NCBI GenBank assembly: GCA_000469685.2
Contig: LS997564.1
Coordinates: 26,588,459 to 26,652,458 of the forward strand
From: Haemonchus contortus
Taxonomy: Eukaryota > Nematoda > Chromadorea > Rhabditida > Trichostrongylidae
Direction: 5' to 3'
Length of the DNA stretch: 64,000 nucleotides
Position 1 is the first letter of the stretch. Each line of letters opens with the position of its first letter. Below the pieces are notes generated by a model. That model had not been told where the DNA came from and did not search any database. It was given only the letters and a program-made list of their open reading frames with translations. The position numbers were made by a program, and so were the translations under genes. Positions 1 to 14,140 of the stretch are shown in pieces.

Positions 1-2861
1 TGCTAGCCAGAAGTTTCACTCTCATGGAGCGTCAACTCATAAAGAAGTCTAATCATAACGTGAGCTGCCGGTCGACGTGGTTGTGGATGGGAATTTCCAG
101 TAGCGTCGGCCAAGGGGGAAGGAGGGAAGCTAGAGTGATTAGGAGACAATTGAGGGACAAAGTGAACTATCGTAAATAGAAAGAATGCTGCTCAAGAAGA
201 GACACTCAAGTGAGAACAACATTTAGCTGCTTCCTCCACAGTAGTCTGCAGCCAGTGTGAAGGAGTTCCGATTCCTTGTCAGTGTTCCCACTGTACCTAT
301 GCACTTATGGAGACCGGTGAAAGGCTGACCTGGTGGAAGCCTGCGGTAGAGGCCTACTTCTCATCCGTAGATAACCTCATCCAGGGTATGTGAGCGAGCA
401 AAATGTCTCATGACATTTAGGTCATCTACTGTGGAACTGACAGATGGATACTTTGCAGTGCATTGAATTTAGAAAAAAGGCTCTACTAATTAGCACCCTT
501 CAGTATTCTGAGGTCAACATTTAGCGGCAAAGGCAGTAACTCAAATCTGACGTTTATCAAAAAAAAAGCATCAAAAATCTAGTCAGAAAACAATAAATGG
601 AAAGCCATAGAGTTACCTAAGATATTAAGGTAGAGTGAGCGAGCTGCTGATCACCAAGGTATGATTCACGGCCCAACTTGTCCGCCCGAGCAGATCATCA
701 ATCTACATCGTTATCAATAGTTCTGAGTTCGTCCCCCCCCCTCTCAGCCAAACGACTCCGCTCGCAACCTTTTCTCCGTTGCCAAGATCAAGTTTTGAAT
801 GACCTATTGTATATAGATCTTTCTGAATGGAATCTCAAACTAAGAACTGCAAAATTGAAGCAACCGGTTAAGGGTTACACAACCAGCAGCTTTCTCCTAC
901 AAATAAGTCGGGAGGTTCTCTGTGCTGCTTGCTATTCTATGTCCAGCTTTAAAACTGGACCTTTATCATGAGTGAGAATTTGCTACCCCAAGTCATAGAA
1001 TGTTTTTTGAACTAGTTGCCTCAATAAGATCTGTTCCTACCAGCTCTTTTTCTATGCAGACCGTAAAGATTACGCACATCCGAAGATGTTCATTCCATTA
1101 AGTGTAAACGCAGCATTAGCTATCAGTCGCTGAATGTGATCATCATCTCACTTTGTCCGATAAGTTTCACATGCGATCTATTAGCTCGGGCACAGAAAGT
1201 TCTCGGTCAGCTTGAATGGTGCTTGGGTGGCAGGAAAAATGGAAGCGTGGTCGTTTGGTCGTTCATTTGAAACATTCTAGGCTGAACTTTTTGAACTTCC
1301 CGATAAGAGTTTCAGCTCAGAAAACACGGAAGAGACGGAATGCACGTGGACTTGCGGAATGACTACGAACTCATAGAAAGGACCCATGTCTGAGCTTTCA
1401 TAGGTAGACGTTGATGTTACAACACGTCGCCTCGAGCTCCCACAGAACAATGTCAATTCGCTGACATCCCAGTCATTTGAAACTTGCATTTGAAGCCATA
1501 GGGAGCAACGGCAATCAGCAGCGGTACCTTCCGAGAGCCAATCTCAACAGCTCTTTTTTGAAAAATAAGAAGTTGAAGTAGTTGGAAACTCGAACAAGCC
1601 ACCATGAACATCTCACATAATCGGGAAACCCGACATCTAATGAGTTCGAGACTTCGACGAGTGGCGAGAACTTTTCATGAGAAGCGCGTCCGTCAATGAG
1701 GTCTGCTCTCATCGGAGTTCGCCGCTGTGAGAGCGCTTATGTGCACTTAACGGACGAAGTTCTTCAGCCGTGGATTACTTGTTCCGGAAAATTCATCACA
1801 ACACAGCACATCGCAATGAAACTTGCTCGAATACATCTGAGACCTGTCATATTCTTATCCCATAACAGAAATATTCAAGTGAATTGAACTCTCTCACATC
1901 ACCAATAACAAAGGGTGTGAGAGAGCACCTTGTCAGGAACGCAAAGAACTTCCATGGAACAAAAGCACTCATGTAAGGGAAAGGATATGCGCAGGGGCAG
2001 CAGTAGGATCTCCAGAAAACTTATCTAAATTGAAATTTTCCTGTCTAGAACTATATCTAGAACTATATGGTAATTCAATAAAAATCTCATTAATGTATTG
2101 TATAAAACAGTTTGAATAAAATGATGTAGAAAACAGGTTGGAACCATGAAATTAAACTATTATTTTTATTGAGTTTTCCGTTTTTACACCTTGAATTCAG
2201 GTAGGGGTGGGAAATTCGTGGAATCTCAGTAAGATTCATTAGGCACACGCTAAAGAAGGAGAAGCATTAAAATCAGCGGAGGAGGGATGTAACTGGATTG
2301 TTTGGAAGGTGAACTGAAATTTCTCATGCAAGCAGACATGGATGTGAACAAAAGTGACGTGAAAACGAATTCTCAGACCAATAAAAGGGTAACACGATTC
2401 GACGACAACGAAACTCAAGGGAGCATAAGGAAAACGACGGTACAGTGAAGGAGAAAAGAGGAAACGATGAGCATAGGAAACTTCTTTGGAACCAGTCATG
2501 CATGGTTTCAATTCAGAAATAAAGTCGTCGTCAAAAAAGGACATGGAAAATCGACATTGAAAAGAACTCCCACCCAACAGCAATAAGGATCAGACGCTAT
2601 GTGGGCCGCAACGAAAAACAAGGCTCATCATGGGGTCGATGTTCGACGAGATGACCGTAACCAGAGAGAGTCTGTCTGAGTAATTACAGGGAAGACATGT
2701 GCCCGCGGCAAAGTATGTCTGAGGCGGGAGAGGGAAACCCTATTTGAAAGTGCGCGTTGAGTAGACAAGGTCATTCGGTCCTCATCCTCAGAGATGTGCG
2801 TGATTTAGGAAATCCATAGGTTCGATTTCGTGCTCTCACCTACAGCGAGCTACATATGTGA
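1..2861. other. No supportable gene
   Basis: Only short open frames on both strands. Two adjacent minus-strand frames (1712-1515 and 1489-1277) have mildly protein-like composition, but no domain or clean splice junction links them. No repeats were recognised. Confidence 0.5.
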
Positions 2862-2945
2862 TACTTTTAGAGCGGACCTATTTGAGTTCGAATCCCTGGA
2901 AGACATCGTCTGGACAAGGCGACAATCCGACCTCGTCTGACGGAG
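2862..2945 (+). repeat. Family A SINE fragment (head only)
   Basis: GAGTTCGAATCCCTGGAAG followed by CATCGTCTGG resembles the B box and CGTCTAGG block of the family A head. The body blocks are not recognisable, so this is an eroded or truncated copy. Confidence 0.35.
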
Positions 2946-3837
2946 TCTATCTGATGCTCCTCCGCTGATCCTATGCCATTTGTCTTACCAGACACTTACA
3001 GTAATTTCTACAGGTTTTCGATTTTCTTTACATTAGTTAGGGTTGCCCTTATTCCTAGCTGTACCAGGCCGGGCAACAGTCATTCGACAGACTTCTCGAC
3101 CTCCTTTATTCGAGTCCAGTCTGAATCGAAATGTAGGCTCTGGCTCTAGCAAATATGCATTAAGCTGAAAGAAATACTCAGCAAATCGAATCATTTCAAG
3201 ATCAACGAGCTTAACGGGACAAGGAATTGAAATGTTCAGCATGCATAAAAATGTGTTAAACTGATAGAAGCGAAGCCGCAATCGAAGATTCAACGGCATA
3301 GCATCTTGCCTAAATGAAGTGAGGACGATTTAAGAAAAAGTGCATGCAGAAGTCGAACACATACAAATGGCCACCATCCGAGGGAGAAGACGTGTGACGT
3401 GCGGAAATCCTCTTTGAAGAGTTGACGTCTACACGCCAGCGAGACGTCTTCTTTGACAGAATGTTGTTCACAACGAAGACATTTTTGATCGACAGTCAGT
3501 CCAACTGCTTTTCACAACGTCCAAGAAATCAGAACGAAGTGGGAGGATCTCATGATTATTTCGAACATGCTGAAAGACATAATTCGGGCCGCGATAAGGC
3601 TGAGTTCTCCCATATTTTTTCGCAAAGATATACTAGGACGAACGCATTGCTATACTTGAAAGCTGTGCTTACGAATGCCTCAATTTCGAGGGAGAGGTAT
3701 GATTACAAAACCAGATTGTTAATTTTATAGCGGCTCCAGCACCGGCCATAAACGATTAAAGGTAGCCCAGAAACAGTGTCGAGACACCCGAACCAAGCTC
3801 ACCAGAACTGATTGTTAGAGCTGTCTATTCAATACGG

Positions 3838-4115
3838 TGGAGGTGAAGTACTGACAGCTGGCGCACTATCAAACATGCATGGCCACGGGTTCGAATCCCG
3901 GAATGATATCCGTCTAGGTTAATCAGGCCTTTCATTCATCCTTGGTCTTTTGATTGGTACCGGCCTGCCTGGGGGCATAAAAGTACTGACTTGTACATTG
4001 GCTGGCCACTGCAAGTCATTGTATAGGCCAAACACGCATTCAATGCGCCACTACGATTCTGAGTGAAAGTAGAATGCAGAGCACATCCCTCGAGATTGAT
4101 TGACGCCGTAAAACT
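3838..4115 (+). repeat. Family A tRNA-headed SINE-like repeat, near full length
   Basis: The head has GGTTCGAATCC at 3888-3898 (exact Pol III B box) preceded by an A-box-like CAGCTGGCGCACT. Next comes the family block CCGTCTAGG, then GACTTGTACATTGGCTGG, GCAAGTCATTGTATAGGCC, and a tail with CGCCACTACGATTCTGAG and GATTGATTGACGCCG. The same ordered blocks recur at 18585, 28985 and 63475 on this strand and at 11335, 14210, 23575 and 48645 on the other. No poly(A) tail is obvious. Confidence 0.65.
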
Positions 4116-4383
4116 TTAAGACGTTATCCAGCCAGTGGACTCGGTCCTGTACCTCAGTGGGCCCTATGGGTGAGGCTTGCATCAGGCGACATCTGATTGA
4201 AACCTCAAATATGAATCTACTGGAGATTTGACAAGAAACAAGAAAACCATAAAAACTTCTTTATTTCCTTTAATAAAAAATTGGGGTCGTTCTATGAGTA
4301 TCGATTTTACTCTTGTGAATAAGTCATTACGGGCCTTTCAATTAGATTTCCCATATAAACCAGCCATATCACCCGGCAACCAT

Positions 4384-4465
4384 GCAGCGATGTCCGAGTG
4401 GTTAAGGAGATTGACTAGAAATCAATTGGGCTCTGCCCGCGTAGGTTCGAATCCTGCTCGCTGCG
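4384..4465 (+). tRNA. tRNA-Ser (anticodon AGA)
   Basis: The 7-bp acceptor stem is perfect (GCAGCGA with TCGCTGC). The D arm contains the A box TGTCCGAGTGG, the anticodon loop is CTAGAAA closed by ATTGA/TCAAT with AGA at 4417-4419, there is a variable arm of serine type, and the T arm carries B box GGTTCGAATCC. A run of five T residues at 4469-4473 is the RNA polymerase III terminator. The gene has no intron and appears functional. It lies about 270 bp downstream of a SINE-like repeat. Confidence 0.95.
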
Positions 4466-4468
4466 AAC

Positions 4469-4473
4469 TTTTT
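4469..4473 (+). terminator. RNA polymerase III terminator of tRNA-Ser
   Basis: Five consecutive T residues begin 4 nt after the discriminator base of the tRNA, which is the standard Pol III stop. Confidence 0.8.
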
Positions 4474-7400
4474 GCATTCTCATCGAATGTGAAGTAATAA
4501 TTAATAAAAGATAAATTCTGCATCTAAGAAGCAGTTTATAAGCGTGAACACTCCATGTACGTACCTGCCGGGAGAAATCTTACAATCACGCCGGACAAAG
4601 CAATTTCAGGCGTTCTTTGCTCATTGTTATTGGGCGATTTGAGGCTGAATTTTCTTTTGCCTCGATATATCTCCTGTGCTCTGCCTAAGCTTTACAAAGC
4701 CGTACTTCAAAAGATCGGAACAGCATCGATTAGGTACGCTTCCAATACTTAGTTTTGCGGCGCATTCTCAAATACAAAGGAATATTTTGCCCAATTCTAA
4801 GAAGATAACAACGAAATCTATAGACGATCCCCGATCACACAGTGCTGTTCTTAATGGTGAGAGAGTTTGGGCTGAGCTGATCACAGTAGAGAATCTCCTC
4901 TGGCACTGAACACTGACACGCAGAATTGGTTGGTTTGATGACCACTCAATATTCCTTAACAAACCCTGATAGACGGCCCTAATGAGTAGAATACGATTTC
5001 ACAGAACATACGCTATTAGTTGTTAAGTAGTTCAACCTTCAAGAAAAGGTTTGGCTTTGTCCCCAGTATCTGCTGCGTACTCATTACTGACTACTGACAC
5101 TCCTCAACAGCCTGTAGGACCCTACACCATACGGTCGAATTCCTCGTGAAACTGGAACCATCAAAAGCGTATTGAAGCAGAATTCTTGATCCTTTACAAC
5201 ATGGTCAACGGAAATACTCGGAACACATAACGAATACTTGAAACACGGAATTAGCCATGCATTTCGATTGCTTTCAAAATATCGGACACAGTGTAGACAC
5301 TGTCGATTTGGGATCGTACTTTTTTGCGAAGAAAACTTCGAAATGTTTGCTGAAAGCCTGGCCGACTGGGCAACTTTGAACAGAAAGCAGGCGAATTTCG
5401 ATTCAATTCACTCCTCCAATCCCACAGATCTTGCCATAGCCTGAGTACACCGCCCAGCCTAGGACTTTAAAGAGTGTTTCTTGACACGATTGTCAAGTGT
5501 ACAGGTTTCCAAGTGAGGGCAACGGAACCCGTCCTTTCGGAAGGAACTCGGATTTGTGGCGCATTCCAAAGTTTACACTCATCCAAACTACAGAGGCCAG
5601 CGCTCCAAAGCTTTTTACATTAAGCAGTAATTGTAATAACAGAAGGGATACGAGGTAAGCTTGTTAAGCAGTCGTGGCGACATCCTCACGCCCCAATCAC
5701 GTGATTTGCATGCTGCTGTTGGAAACCTGGGAGACCTCCCAGAAGTATACATGAGGCCAAAATGAGCAAGAAAATAAATAAATAAGAAAAACGAAAGCAG
5801 CTTCTCATCAAGCGGTGATCACTGAGTAGACCCTTTTATTTAATCGAGTGAAAGAATGAAAGGTGGTCGTTTTCCCAATCAAGCCAGGTAGCGATATCCA
5901 GGGCAGCACAACACAATCGAGAAAACGCTTAGGTACATTAAACTCAGCCTCAGAAATAGAAGACAAGGTAACAGCAGGACACAAGCTCCTTCAGTCCGGA
6001 ATAGTCTATCCATTCTGAAGCTGTCTACTTTGACTTCGACGAAATACCTCTTCATGCATGAGCGAATGTCAGGTTTGGGAGAAAAATCCCATTGAAGCCT
6101 TTCAAAATGAAACAATTCTATGTTACAAAGGCTCTATCTTGCAAAGCTTAACGAAATGTGTCCCACGGCGTAAACAGTAAACAAAACGTGAATGGCTCGA
6201 GAGAAGAATATTTCGGTCTAATAAAATGGAAAGGCGTAACTTTAGGGATTTTTCTAGCGGATACTGTACAGTGACAACCGGGTACTGCACATCACGGTCT
6301 ATTAAGGACGGATAAAAGAGATTGGCTGAAAAAAACTCGACGAATTTCCTTCCGGTATGACCTAATCTGAAGACTTGAAGCAGGAAAATGAGGGTTCTTC
6401 AAAGGTACCAAACAGACGGACGATCTGCAAAACAACTAAACAAGCCAACGAATTCTGGCTTCAGCTGAATGCTCGTAATTTAAGGCAGTTTGTGAGAAGA
6501 GCCAAACATTCCAAGGGCACCCATGGGACAACGTCGGCGAGCCTATTTTGCACAATCGCTGGAGCGCCCGTTTCCTCCAACAAGCCTTTATTCGTACCTC
6601 AGCCAAGCTCCCTTTTGAACAACAAAAAAAACTCAAGCTTCACGGGGGGGAGGGGGGTCCAAATGCTGCATGAAAAAGGAAGACAAGGAAACGAAAGAGT
6701 AGATTGCTGTTCAGTTCTTTCAGGAAAAGGTTTATCAGCCTGAAACGATGAAAAAATATTCGATAAGGTCTACTGGTACTTACAAGGATGCCAAGCCAGC
6801 TGAGACAATTTTGTGAATTTTATGAAAGCTGCGGTTGGGTAACGCCCAGAAATTAGTTCGCTTTAAGAGCAGAACCACATAAATGTTGAAATCGCAGGTG
6901 TTTCAACTGCTTTAGCTTTTTCGTAGAACGTCGACTGACGTATGCCTAGAACGCAAAGTACTAATGGCTTTGGTTCAATGACGCCTAATGAGTACTGAAT
7001 GTGACTCTTGAAAAAGAATCCCATTCTGCTTTACGAGGTCATAATCTCGTATGCATAACTGACTCGTGGATTTAGTAGAAGCATATCCAGCTAGTAAGTA
7101 GAAAACGTCACAAAAACCCACACAACATTAATAATGTTAATAAAGTTCCAATAAAGGGTGTAATAGTATAATTCTGCCGAAAAAATCTTTCTATGGCGTG
7201 AATGGAAGAGAAGAGGCAGATATTACAGCCACTCACACTCATAGTGAATAGAGGGCTTTGTTGGGGTAGCAAGATCGCTTCTATGCAACACAGAATCTTA
7301 CCACCGAAAAGTGGGCTCTGACATTACCTCCAGGATGTATTTGTGTATCTGCAACCTCGCACGGCTTTTATTTTCGAGTTCACGCATCAAGAGTGAAATA

Positions 7401-10400
7401 CTCCCAACTTCATTCAATGTACACCAGTGGCGCATGAGAAACCTGTCATGATCAAATTGTGGAAGAACACTTCTTTAGCTATTCTGAAGAGGAAAGCACT
7501 TTGAAGTCAAGACTGAAGAGGAAAAGCAGATCTGTATTCGTCAATGGCAGCTATATACATACGGTATAACGCGCTATAAAAAGATGAACCGCTGTGTGAA
7601 TGTTTACTTTGGTTCCCAGTTTCTGCCAAAATTTTCAGATGACTTTCTTCATTCAGAAACAGTCGAATTCCATCTGTTAAGAGATGCCAAATTACCTGTG
7701 AATAGATACATTTCCCCCACCAGCTTTCATGTTCCTGAACGGAACTCTGCCCAGTTCCTTCCGCTCTGAACTGTCATTGTCGCTGGCATCAGACGATTTC
7801 ATTTTTCCCCCTTCCACAGAGGCCGACTACTCCTTTGATGGCTGACATACCCCCCATATCAGCTTCTAATGAAGTGTTTGCCTCGGTATGAAGCATTATA
7901 TGGTTTCCTAAACCACTGCGCTCTCTAGAGAGTTTGTTTTTACTATAAGACAACTATTTCAAGAAGAGTCCTATTTGAAGTCGACTAGGGTCCGCCATAG
8001 CACCTACATCCATATAAAAAACTCGCCTTCAACCCTCAAACTTCGATTCTTCAATGTATTTCGCATTCCGTTTCGGCGACAGAGGACGTTCGAAAGAATA
8101 ACAGAATCGCCCCACACAGTCACTCTCCTAGAGGGGCAGACTGCCCCCTAAAGGAGGCGATCATGAAGCCCGCGTTGGAGGTTAAGAAACCATAACCAGC
8201 AGCAGCAGTTTTGCGAACTGTACCTGAGGGTTGATTTCGCTATTGTAAATCGGAACTTGGTGTAGGGCACATTCGAAAAAACCTAGATTTTTTTGGAAGA
8301 AGCGCCTGTTTAAAAAATGCCTCTCGAGAAGAACTTTCCAGGTAATCTTTGTAGAGGCAATGAACAGAGTGAACATGTGTTCCACCGCACGATAGGAAGA
8401 TTTCCAATAGAACGAGACATTCGTAAGAATAGCTGGACAACACTGCAGCTGAGGTTTCTCGTTGGTTTTATGCCTTCTGCAATGTACTATACCTTACGAC
8501 TTTAATGAAAAAAGCGAGTGCATGAGACCTCTAAATGCTTGAGTGAACCACAAACGAGTAATTTAGCAGAAGGTAATTTGAATTTGACGTCATGTTCAAT
8601 ACAAAGACGAGGTCCAAAGCGATTAGGGTGACACACAACGACAGGTACGAGTTCTATGAAAAGACTGAATTGGAAATTATGCAAAAAATAGCAGTGATGA
8701 AGAATGACGTAGAGTTTCAAAAGGGTTTTGTCCGGAAATAAGATTTCGCTCCTACTTTTCTATTCATTTGCGTCTATTCGAAATCTGTTTTCATCGCTTG
8801 ACAGATTTGTACTTACGTTTGGAAAGCAATTTGCTTTTTTGAAACCACAACCCTCGAAAACTCTCTGCACGTGAACTCTGCTGTATTAGTGGCTTTTATT
8901 TTATTTTATTTTATTTTATTTTATTACATGAGCGCTATACCCATGTGGCTTTCAGAACTTTGTAGCCCATTCTTAAAAGGAGCTACAAGGAATTCATTGT
9001 GATTCTCATGAGAATACAGTTGGATACCCTTCGTACAAAATCATAGATGCTTGTATTCATCAAAATATGTGGTTAAATGGGGAACGTATAAAGTGGTGGA
9101 GTCTTTCTAATAACAGATCTATCCATCTCAAAGACGACTACCAACCAGAGATGAAGGACCTACCAATAAAAGGACTTTTCTTCCTACCCAGGCTATCCTA
9201 GGACACGCAATTTCAGGAAGCATCAGAAAACGAATAGTTCTGGAGTAAATCCCCATAGATATCAAAACTTATCGTTGAACGAATCCCAATGGAACATTCA
9301 TGAAACTCCCGTTTGGTACCGTGAATACAATTTCAATTGAGTGTAAAGGAATGGCTCAGGAAAAGCACGACAGGATACATGTGTAAGGTATTGAGGCAAG
9401 AGTAACTATGTCAAGATATCTAGGTAGACGCTTACAATATAAGAAACAGTTCCATTAGAAGCTTTGTCCAAATCTAGAAGTTACGATGACTCGTGTGAAA
9501 TTTGTAAAATTAAGAAAAAGACCGGTCAGTGATTCATGTGAAGTAAGCATGCCCCTTTGTATTGCAATCTCAGAAAAAGGCCACCTTAAGAAAGAAAGAG
9601 AAGGGATGCAGATACACAGGAATAGAGAGAAGTGTGTTTTGATGGATGAGTAGTTTGCTCCCCAGCTTCATCAAGTAGGCTCCAGTCCCAGTGGTCCTTA
9701 AAGCTCAATTTAGTATGGTTCAGATCGATTTTCATCAACAAAAGTTACAAAACGAAGCGGCAAAGGTCAAAAAATTATAATTAGATGTCATTTCGTAGAT
9801 TATCAGCTTTCATTTAGAATCAAGAATCACACTCGAGGGTGTAGCTGGCCTTTACAAAACCACATGATTACTGCTGAGGTACAAGGAATTTGTATTTCTC
9901 AAATAGGAACACTACCTGGTATTAATGACACGCTGCTACTGTACTGCACACTTCACTCCACCATCTATATAGCGGGTCTTACTATCTCCGTGTTACTGAT
10001 TACGAATTAATCTGATTAAATTCTATTGGGCGTTGCTCGAGTAAATGACAGCTTTGTCCGAAGATGCCATTTCATGTAATGAGAGGGAGGTGAACGGAAC
10101 GTAACTATTCATTACTATGGCATCATACATAGAGGAACACCTAGGAAGACAATATCTTCAAAAAACAGCGCACGGAGAAGCCAGACAAGGATTTTCCGAT
10201 CTGTGCCACTAACGCGACATTAATGATATGAGGCTACTTTTCTATGGCAGCAGATATTTTTCGCTTTTTTATGGGCTACAGGTATAGTCAATCCCCTAGC
10301 CTCAGCAGTAGTAAAGGGAAATGGTAGCAACAGATGATCAGTTCAAAATTGCTTTGCGCCTGGGCTGTTGGCCATTTTTCGAGTTGACCATTTCGATTCC

Positions 10401-10999
10401 GAGCGTTAAGACATGGAACAGTAAAGGTAACAGAAGAGCGACGAATGGCAAAACTACGATACATGCCAAGATGGTGGTACTTTTGAAGAAAGGTGAAAAA
10501 GAGGTATATGTAAGAGTTTTTTTTTAATATAGAATAAGTTGAAAGACCGAAGGAAATGACGAAAACCTCCAGTTGATAAAGAAATGGCGTACCAGACCCG
10601 TAGAGTTCAACCCTATGATCCACACAGCATCAACTGCCAAGTGGGTTGTCTACGGCTGTTCATGGATGGAACTATGCCAAGCTGACGTATCCTAAAGCAC
10701 GAAGCTGCCGTTCCAGCCAAATATCTTGTAATCAATGGCTTGCTGAATAACACCAGCTGCGTTCCGTTGAGATTGAAGCACCTGCTCAATAATACTCTTG
10801 TTAACAGAGAATCAACAAAGAAAATAACTCTAGCGAAAGGTGCTGGATCCACTATTTTGAGAAATGGCAGAGATTCTCAAAGTCAATGAACTGATTTATA
10901 ATTAGTTGAAGAGTGCGTAATTAGTATAATCATAGAATGTATGGAAAGACTTCGGCCAGGCCAATAAATTACACTGATTGCAAAAGAAGTCATGACAAG
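4474..10999. other. Gene-poor stretch; only a microsatellite recognised
   Basis: Apart from the (TTTTA)n tract near 8.9 kb, I see only short frames (the longest is 122 codons at 6375-6743, low complexity toward its end), with no motif, RNA gene or inverted repeat that I could confirm. Confidence 0.5.
8894..8926 (+). repeat. (TTTTA)n microsatellite
   Basis: Six uninterrupted TTTTA units followed by a partial unit. Simple-sequence repeat; no gene association. Confidence 0.9.
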
Positions 11000-11110
11000 G
11001 TGATTGTGGGAAGGTAGGTGAGTAGTCTCACAAGGTTGGCGATTTATGGACGAAACTTCAGTCTCGAATGGGACTCGAACCCGTACTTGTCCTTTTCGGA
11101 GGAAGGTGAG
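11000..11110 (-). repeat. Family B tRNA-headed repeat
   Basis: On the minus strand GACAAGTACGGGTTCGAGTC gives the B box and T arm. CGAGACTGAAGTTTCGTCC then ATAAATCG and CCTTGTGAGA match the tails of the copies at 22645 and 23150. Confidence 0.5.
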
Positions 11111-11334
11111 TGAGTAGTCGTCATGTGATGACCGTCAATGTGTAGGAAATCAAAACCTTCTTCCGAATTACATGAGTCATACATATTTGTAGCAGATTTT
11201 AAGACGGGACAACACCATCAAAATGTATGGAGCCAGTGGAAGTCTCGTGGGCTTATTCAGTAAATTCGAAATTCGAAAAAAATTTGAAAGCTGAAGTCAG
11301 AATCAAATTAATTTCTAAATTTTCCTGATGTTAA

Positions 11335-11585
11335 TCAAACCCGTTCTGTGATGAACCCTCACATCCTCTACTCCCTGATTGCTTATGATCGCCTATACAA
11401 TGAATTGATGAGGCCAGCCGACGTATACATATGCTAGTGCAGTAATCCTCCCAGACGAAAATGGTGTGATTTAAATGACTGCGGCGGATTGGAGGACTTT
11501 TTAGCTTGGACGGATATTGGCACTGGCATCGATCCCTGGAACATGCGTGTGATAGAGCGCGCCACTTGCCACTAAACCGCACCCA
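11335..11585 (-). repeat. Family A SINE-like repeat
   Basis: Read on the minus strand it has an A-box-like segment in GTTTAGTGGCAAGTGG, a B-box-like GGGATCGATGCC, and the body and tail blocks (CGGCTGGCCTCATCAATTC, then TTGTATAGGCG). It ends with a block like TCATCACAGAACGGGTTTG. It matches the copies at 23575-23815 and 48645-48930 in block order. Confidence 0.55.
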
Positions 11586-12224
11586 AAACCAAAGCAAATA
11601 GTAGGATTTAAATAGTAAAATAAATGAAATGAAAATCAAAATAATCAAATAGTAACGAAGATAAAATGAAATTATTAAAAATAGAAAATATCGATGACCC
11701 TGTCAAGAATGCTTTTCAAGGGATACGGAAAGCTCCAGAAAGAGAAAGAAAACAGTTCTGACTAAAGGCCTCGTAGCGCTCCTTAACCACGTTTAATTAG
11801 TGAGTAGCAAACGGTGGTCACTACAGTGGAAAAGCGATGTTTCAATTGCATTGTAGGACCACGTCTTTTTCCATTCCCATGCTCTTCGTTCTCGTGCATT
11901 TCACGTGCATTCTATTCTCACAAGCACATTCCCAGGCAGTTTTTGAAGTTGGAATGCAGTACTAGGGGATTTGCTTGGTGTATAAAGAAGTGCAAAGAGA
12001 GAGGAACTACTTCGATTTACTTCTTATCTGGGAACAGGACACTTTGAAAGGATCGAAAAGGAAATTTAAGCTCAGTTATGATTTCTTGAGCATCTCCTTC
12101 TAATCAACGTTTGTTGTTAGATGCGGTAATAGAAAATACTAAACAATAAAGGGTGAATTCATCTGACGTTCGACAATCCCCTTTCTGGTATACCCAAACA
12201 AGTCTCGTCAATGAAGGGCTGAAA

Positions 12225-12400
12225 GGTTTGGCAAATCCGAGCAGGTATCGATCTGGGATTCAATCCCCACATCCCCGCCTAGGTCCATTAGACAACTTGG
12301 GTAAAAGTACGTGTGGCTGAATGCAAGTGCGAGCTAAATAAGCCATTCAACTTACTGTAGAGTTCGAATTGGGACATGTATTGTAATCGATGACTTCTCA
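12225..12400 (+). repeat. Family A SINE-like repeat, degraded
   Basis: GGGATTCAATCCCC (B-box-like) is followed by CCCGCCTAGGTCC and then a diverged version of the GGCTGGCCACTGCAAGTC block (GGCTGAATGCAAGTGCG). The downstream tail was not recognised. Confidence 0.35.
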
Positions 12401-14140
12401 GGCCTAAACCTACATAGAAGCACAGGAAGAATTATTTCTGATGAATCAGAGAGATGGATAACACGGCTCATCTGCTAAGAAAAAGGGATAGCAAGCTCTT
12501 TCAGTAGATGAAGGGTTCAGGCTTTGTTGCTTGGCCTTCAATCGGGAGCACAAGTTCAATCCCGGCTTATTCGTTGCTTCATAATCCCATTGAAGTTTTA
12601 AACGCGTTTGATTACAGTTTTCATCTAATAATTTCCCTCTGATCGAAGAATGAATTCGATTAGAATACGTTAACGTGGACACTTCCAGTGTAGTCGGCAA
12701 AAAGCGAGAACAGTTTGGGCTGCGCCATGTACTCCGAAAACAACCTTATGTGCCCTTCGATAAAAATTTGAGTTGACTAGATGTGAGTGTAAGTCAATGT
12801 TCTAGCCAAAATTCATACTTTCCGACCGAAATGGTTGCTACTGAACGAGCAAGCAGGGTTAGCGAGGCTCCCCACTGCTGCTGTCCTACAACGAGCTAAC
12901 AAAAACCATTTTAATGAGTCGACACCTTCCACGAATGTGTCTGGTCCCCTTGGGCGGAAACATTCATTAGGAGTAGTGATTGATCTATTGTTGACAAGAT
13001 TACCGACTTTTAATGAAAGTAACCTCTTCATCACATCATGGATTTCAGGAAAAAACGGATGAATAAATATCTACCACCGGCCTTACTTTTATCTGAAATT
13101 TTGTCACACAGGAAAAACCTTCAAGCGAGCTTTTTCGAATTCCGAGTGGTGTCGGAGCGAAACAGTTCGAACTCAATCGACAAAATCAAACAAACGCCTA
13201 GCTACCTCTAAATTCTACACCACAATGAGATTCATCAGAAAACCAGAAGGCTCGTCTTTTTTCTTATGAACAAAACTTACATGAAATCATCAACTAGGGA
13301 TCACATAGATGGCCGCAATAAGTTGCTTCACTGCTTTTAAGATCGGGGGTTGGAGATCTCATATCGTTTCACTTTAAACGACATACCTGGGAATTCATAC
13401 ATAGTAGGAGGACATGGCAGAAAGTTCAGCTGGAGCTATCCTTACAACAAAAGATGATTGCTAAATCCACCGCGAACACATAACATAAAGATGTGAGGCT
13501 TCTCTTCGGAAAAAACCTTTCCAATTAACCGATTACCCAAACCAAGAATCAAAAGGCCTGCTCGAAGTCCGGTCGAATGGTGCAGAGCCAAGTTGTGCAC
13601 TATCATGCGCATGGGATCCGAGCTTCACCAGCGCATGCTGACCAAGCGACGGATTCTTTTAGGTCCCTAAATAGTGTCAGACTCATCGGAGAGGATAGAG
13701 GCACTGACATGCATAATGCATGCTTCACAATTCGTTGTCTAGGCTATATAAATATGTACTCATTCGGGCGCCACATGGTTCGATTGGACTGATCCTAGGA
13801 TTCCCGAGAATGAGACTAATGCTTTTTGTGCTCACCATCAGCTGAGCTTTGCGTTCACAAGAGAACTTCGTTGGAAAGGATTTTAAAAAACGTCGAAATG
13901 AAAAAGTGAAGCTTGGAAGCCACTTAAACCTCTATTTTGGTGAACAACTAAGCTTACGTTATAATATAGGAATCCGATACTCTCCCATTCCCTATTTTTG
14001 ATAAAAATGCCTGATTTCCTCCGAAGACTAAAGCCTCGTACACGGTTGCTTCTTAGAATTAAACTGCCACGATCATTAATCATAAACGATCTGTGTCACT
14101 CCAAAGACGCTGAACGCAAATGAGGTCTTCGAAGAAAGGG
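12401..14140. other. No supportable feature
   Basis: Scattered frames below about 85 codons on both strands, none with recognisable motifs. A weak B-box-like AGTTCAATCCCGG occurs near 12553 but has no family A body. Confidence 0.45.

Noticed and set aside
1277..1712. Two adjacent minus-strand open frames that could be exons
   Set aside because: No recognisable domain, and no consensus donor/acceptor pair joins them in frame.
3422..3730. 102-codon plus-strand open frame
   Set aside because: No motif, no promoter or splice context; the length is within chance for this composition.
6375..6743. 122-codon plus-strand open frame
   Set aside because: Low-complexity stretches (poly-A and G runs) and no recognisable family.
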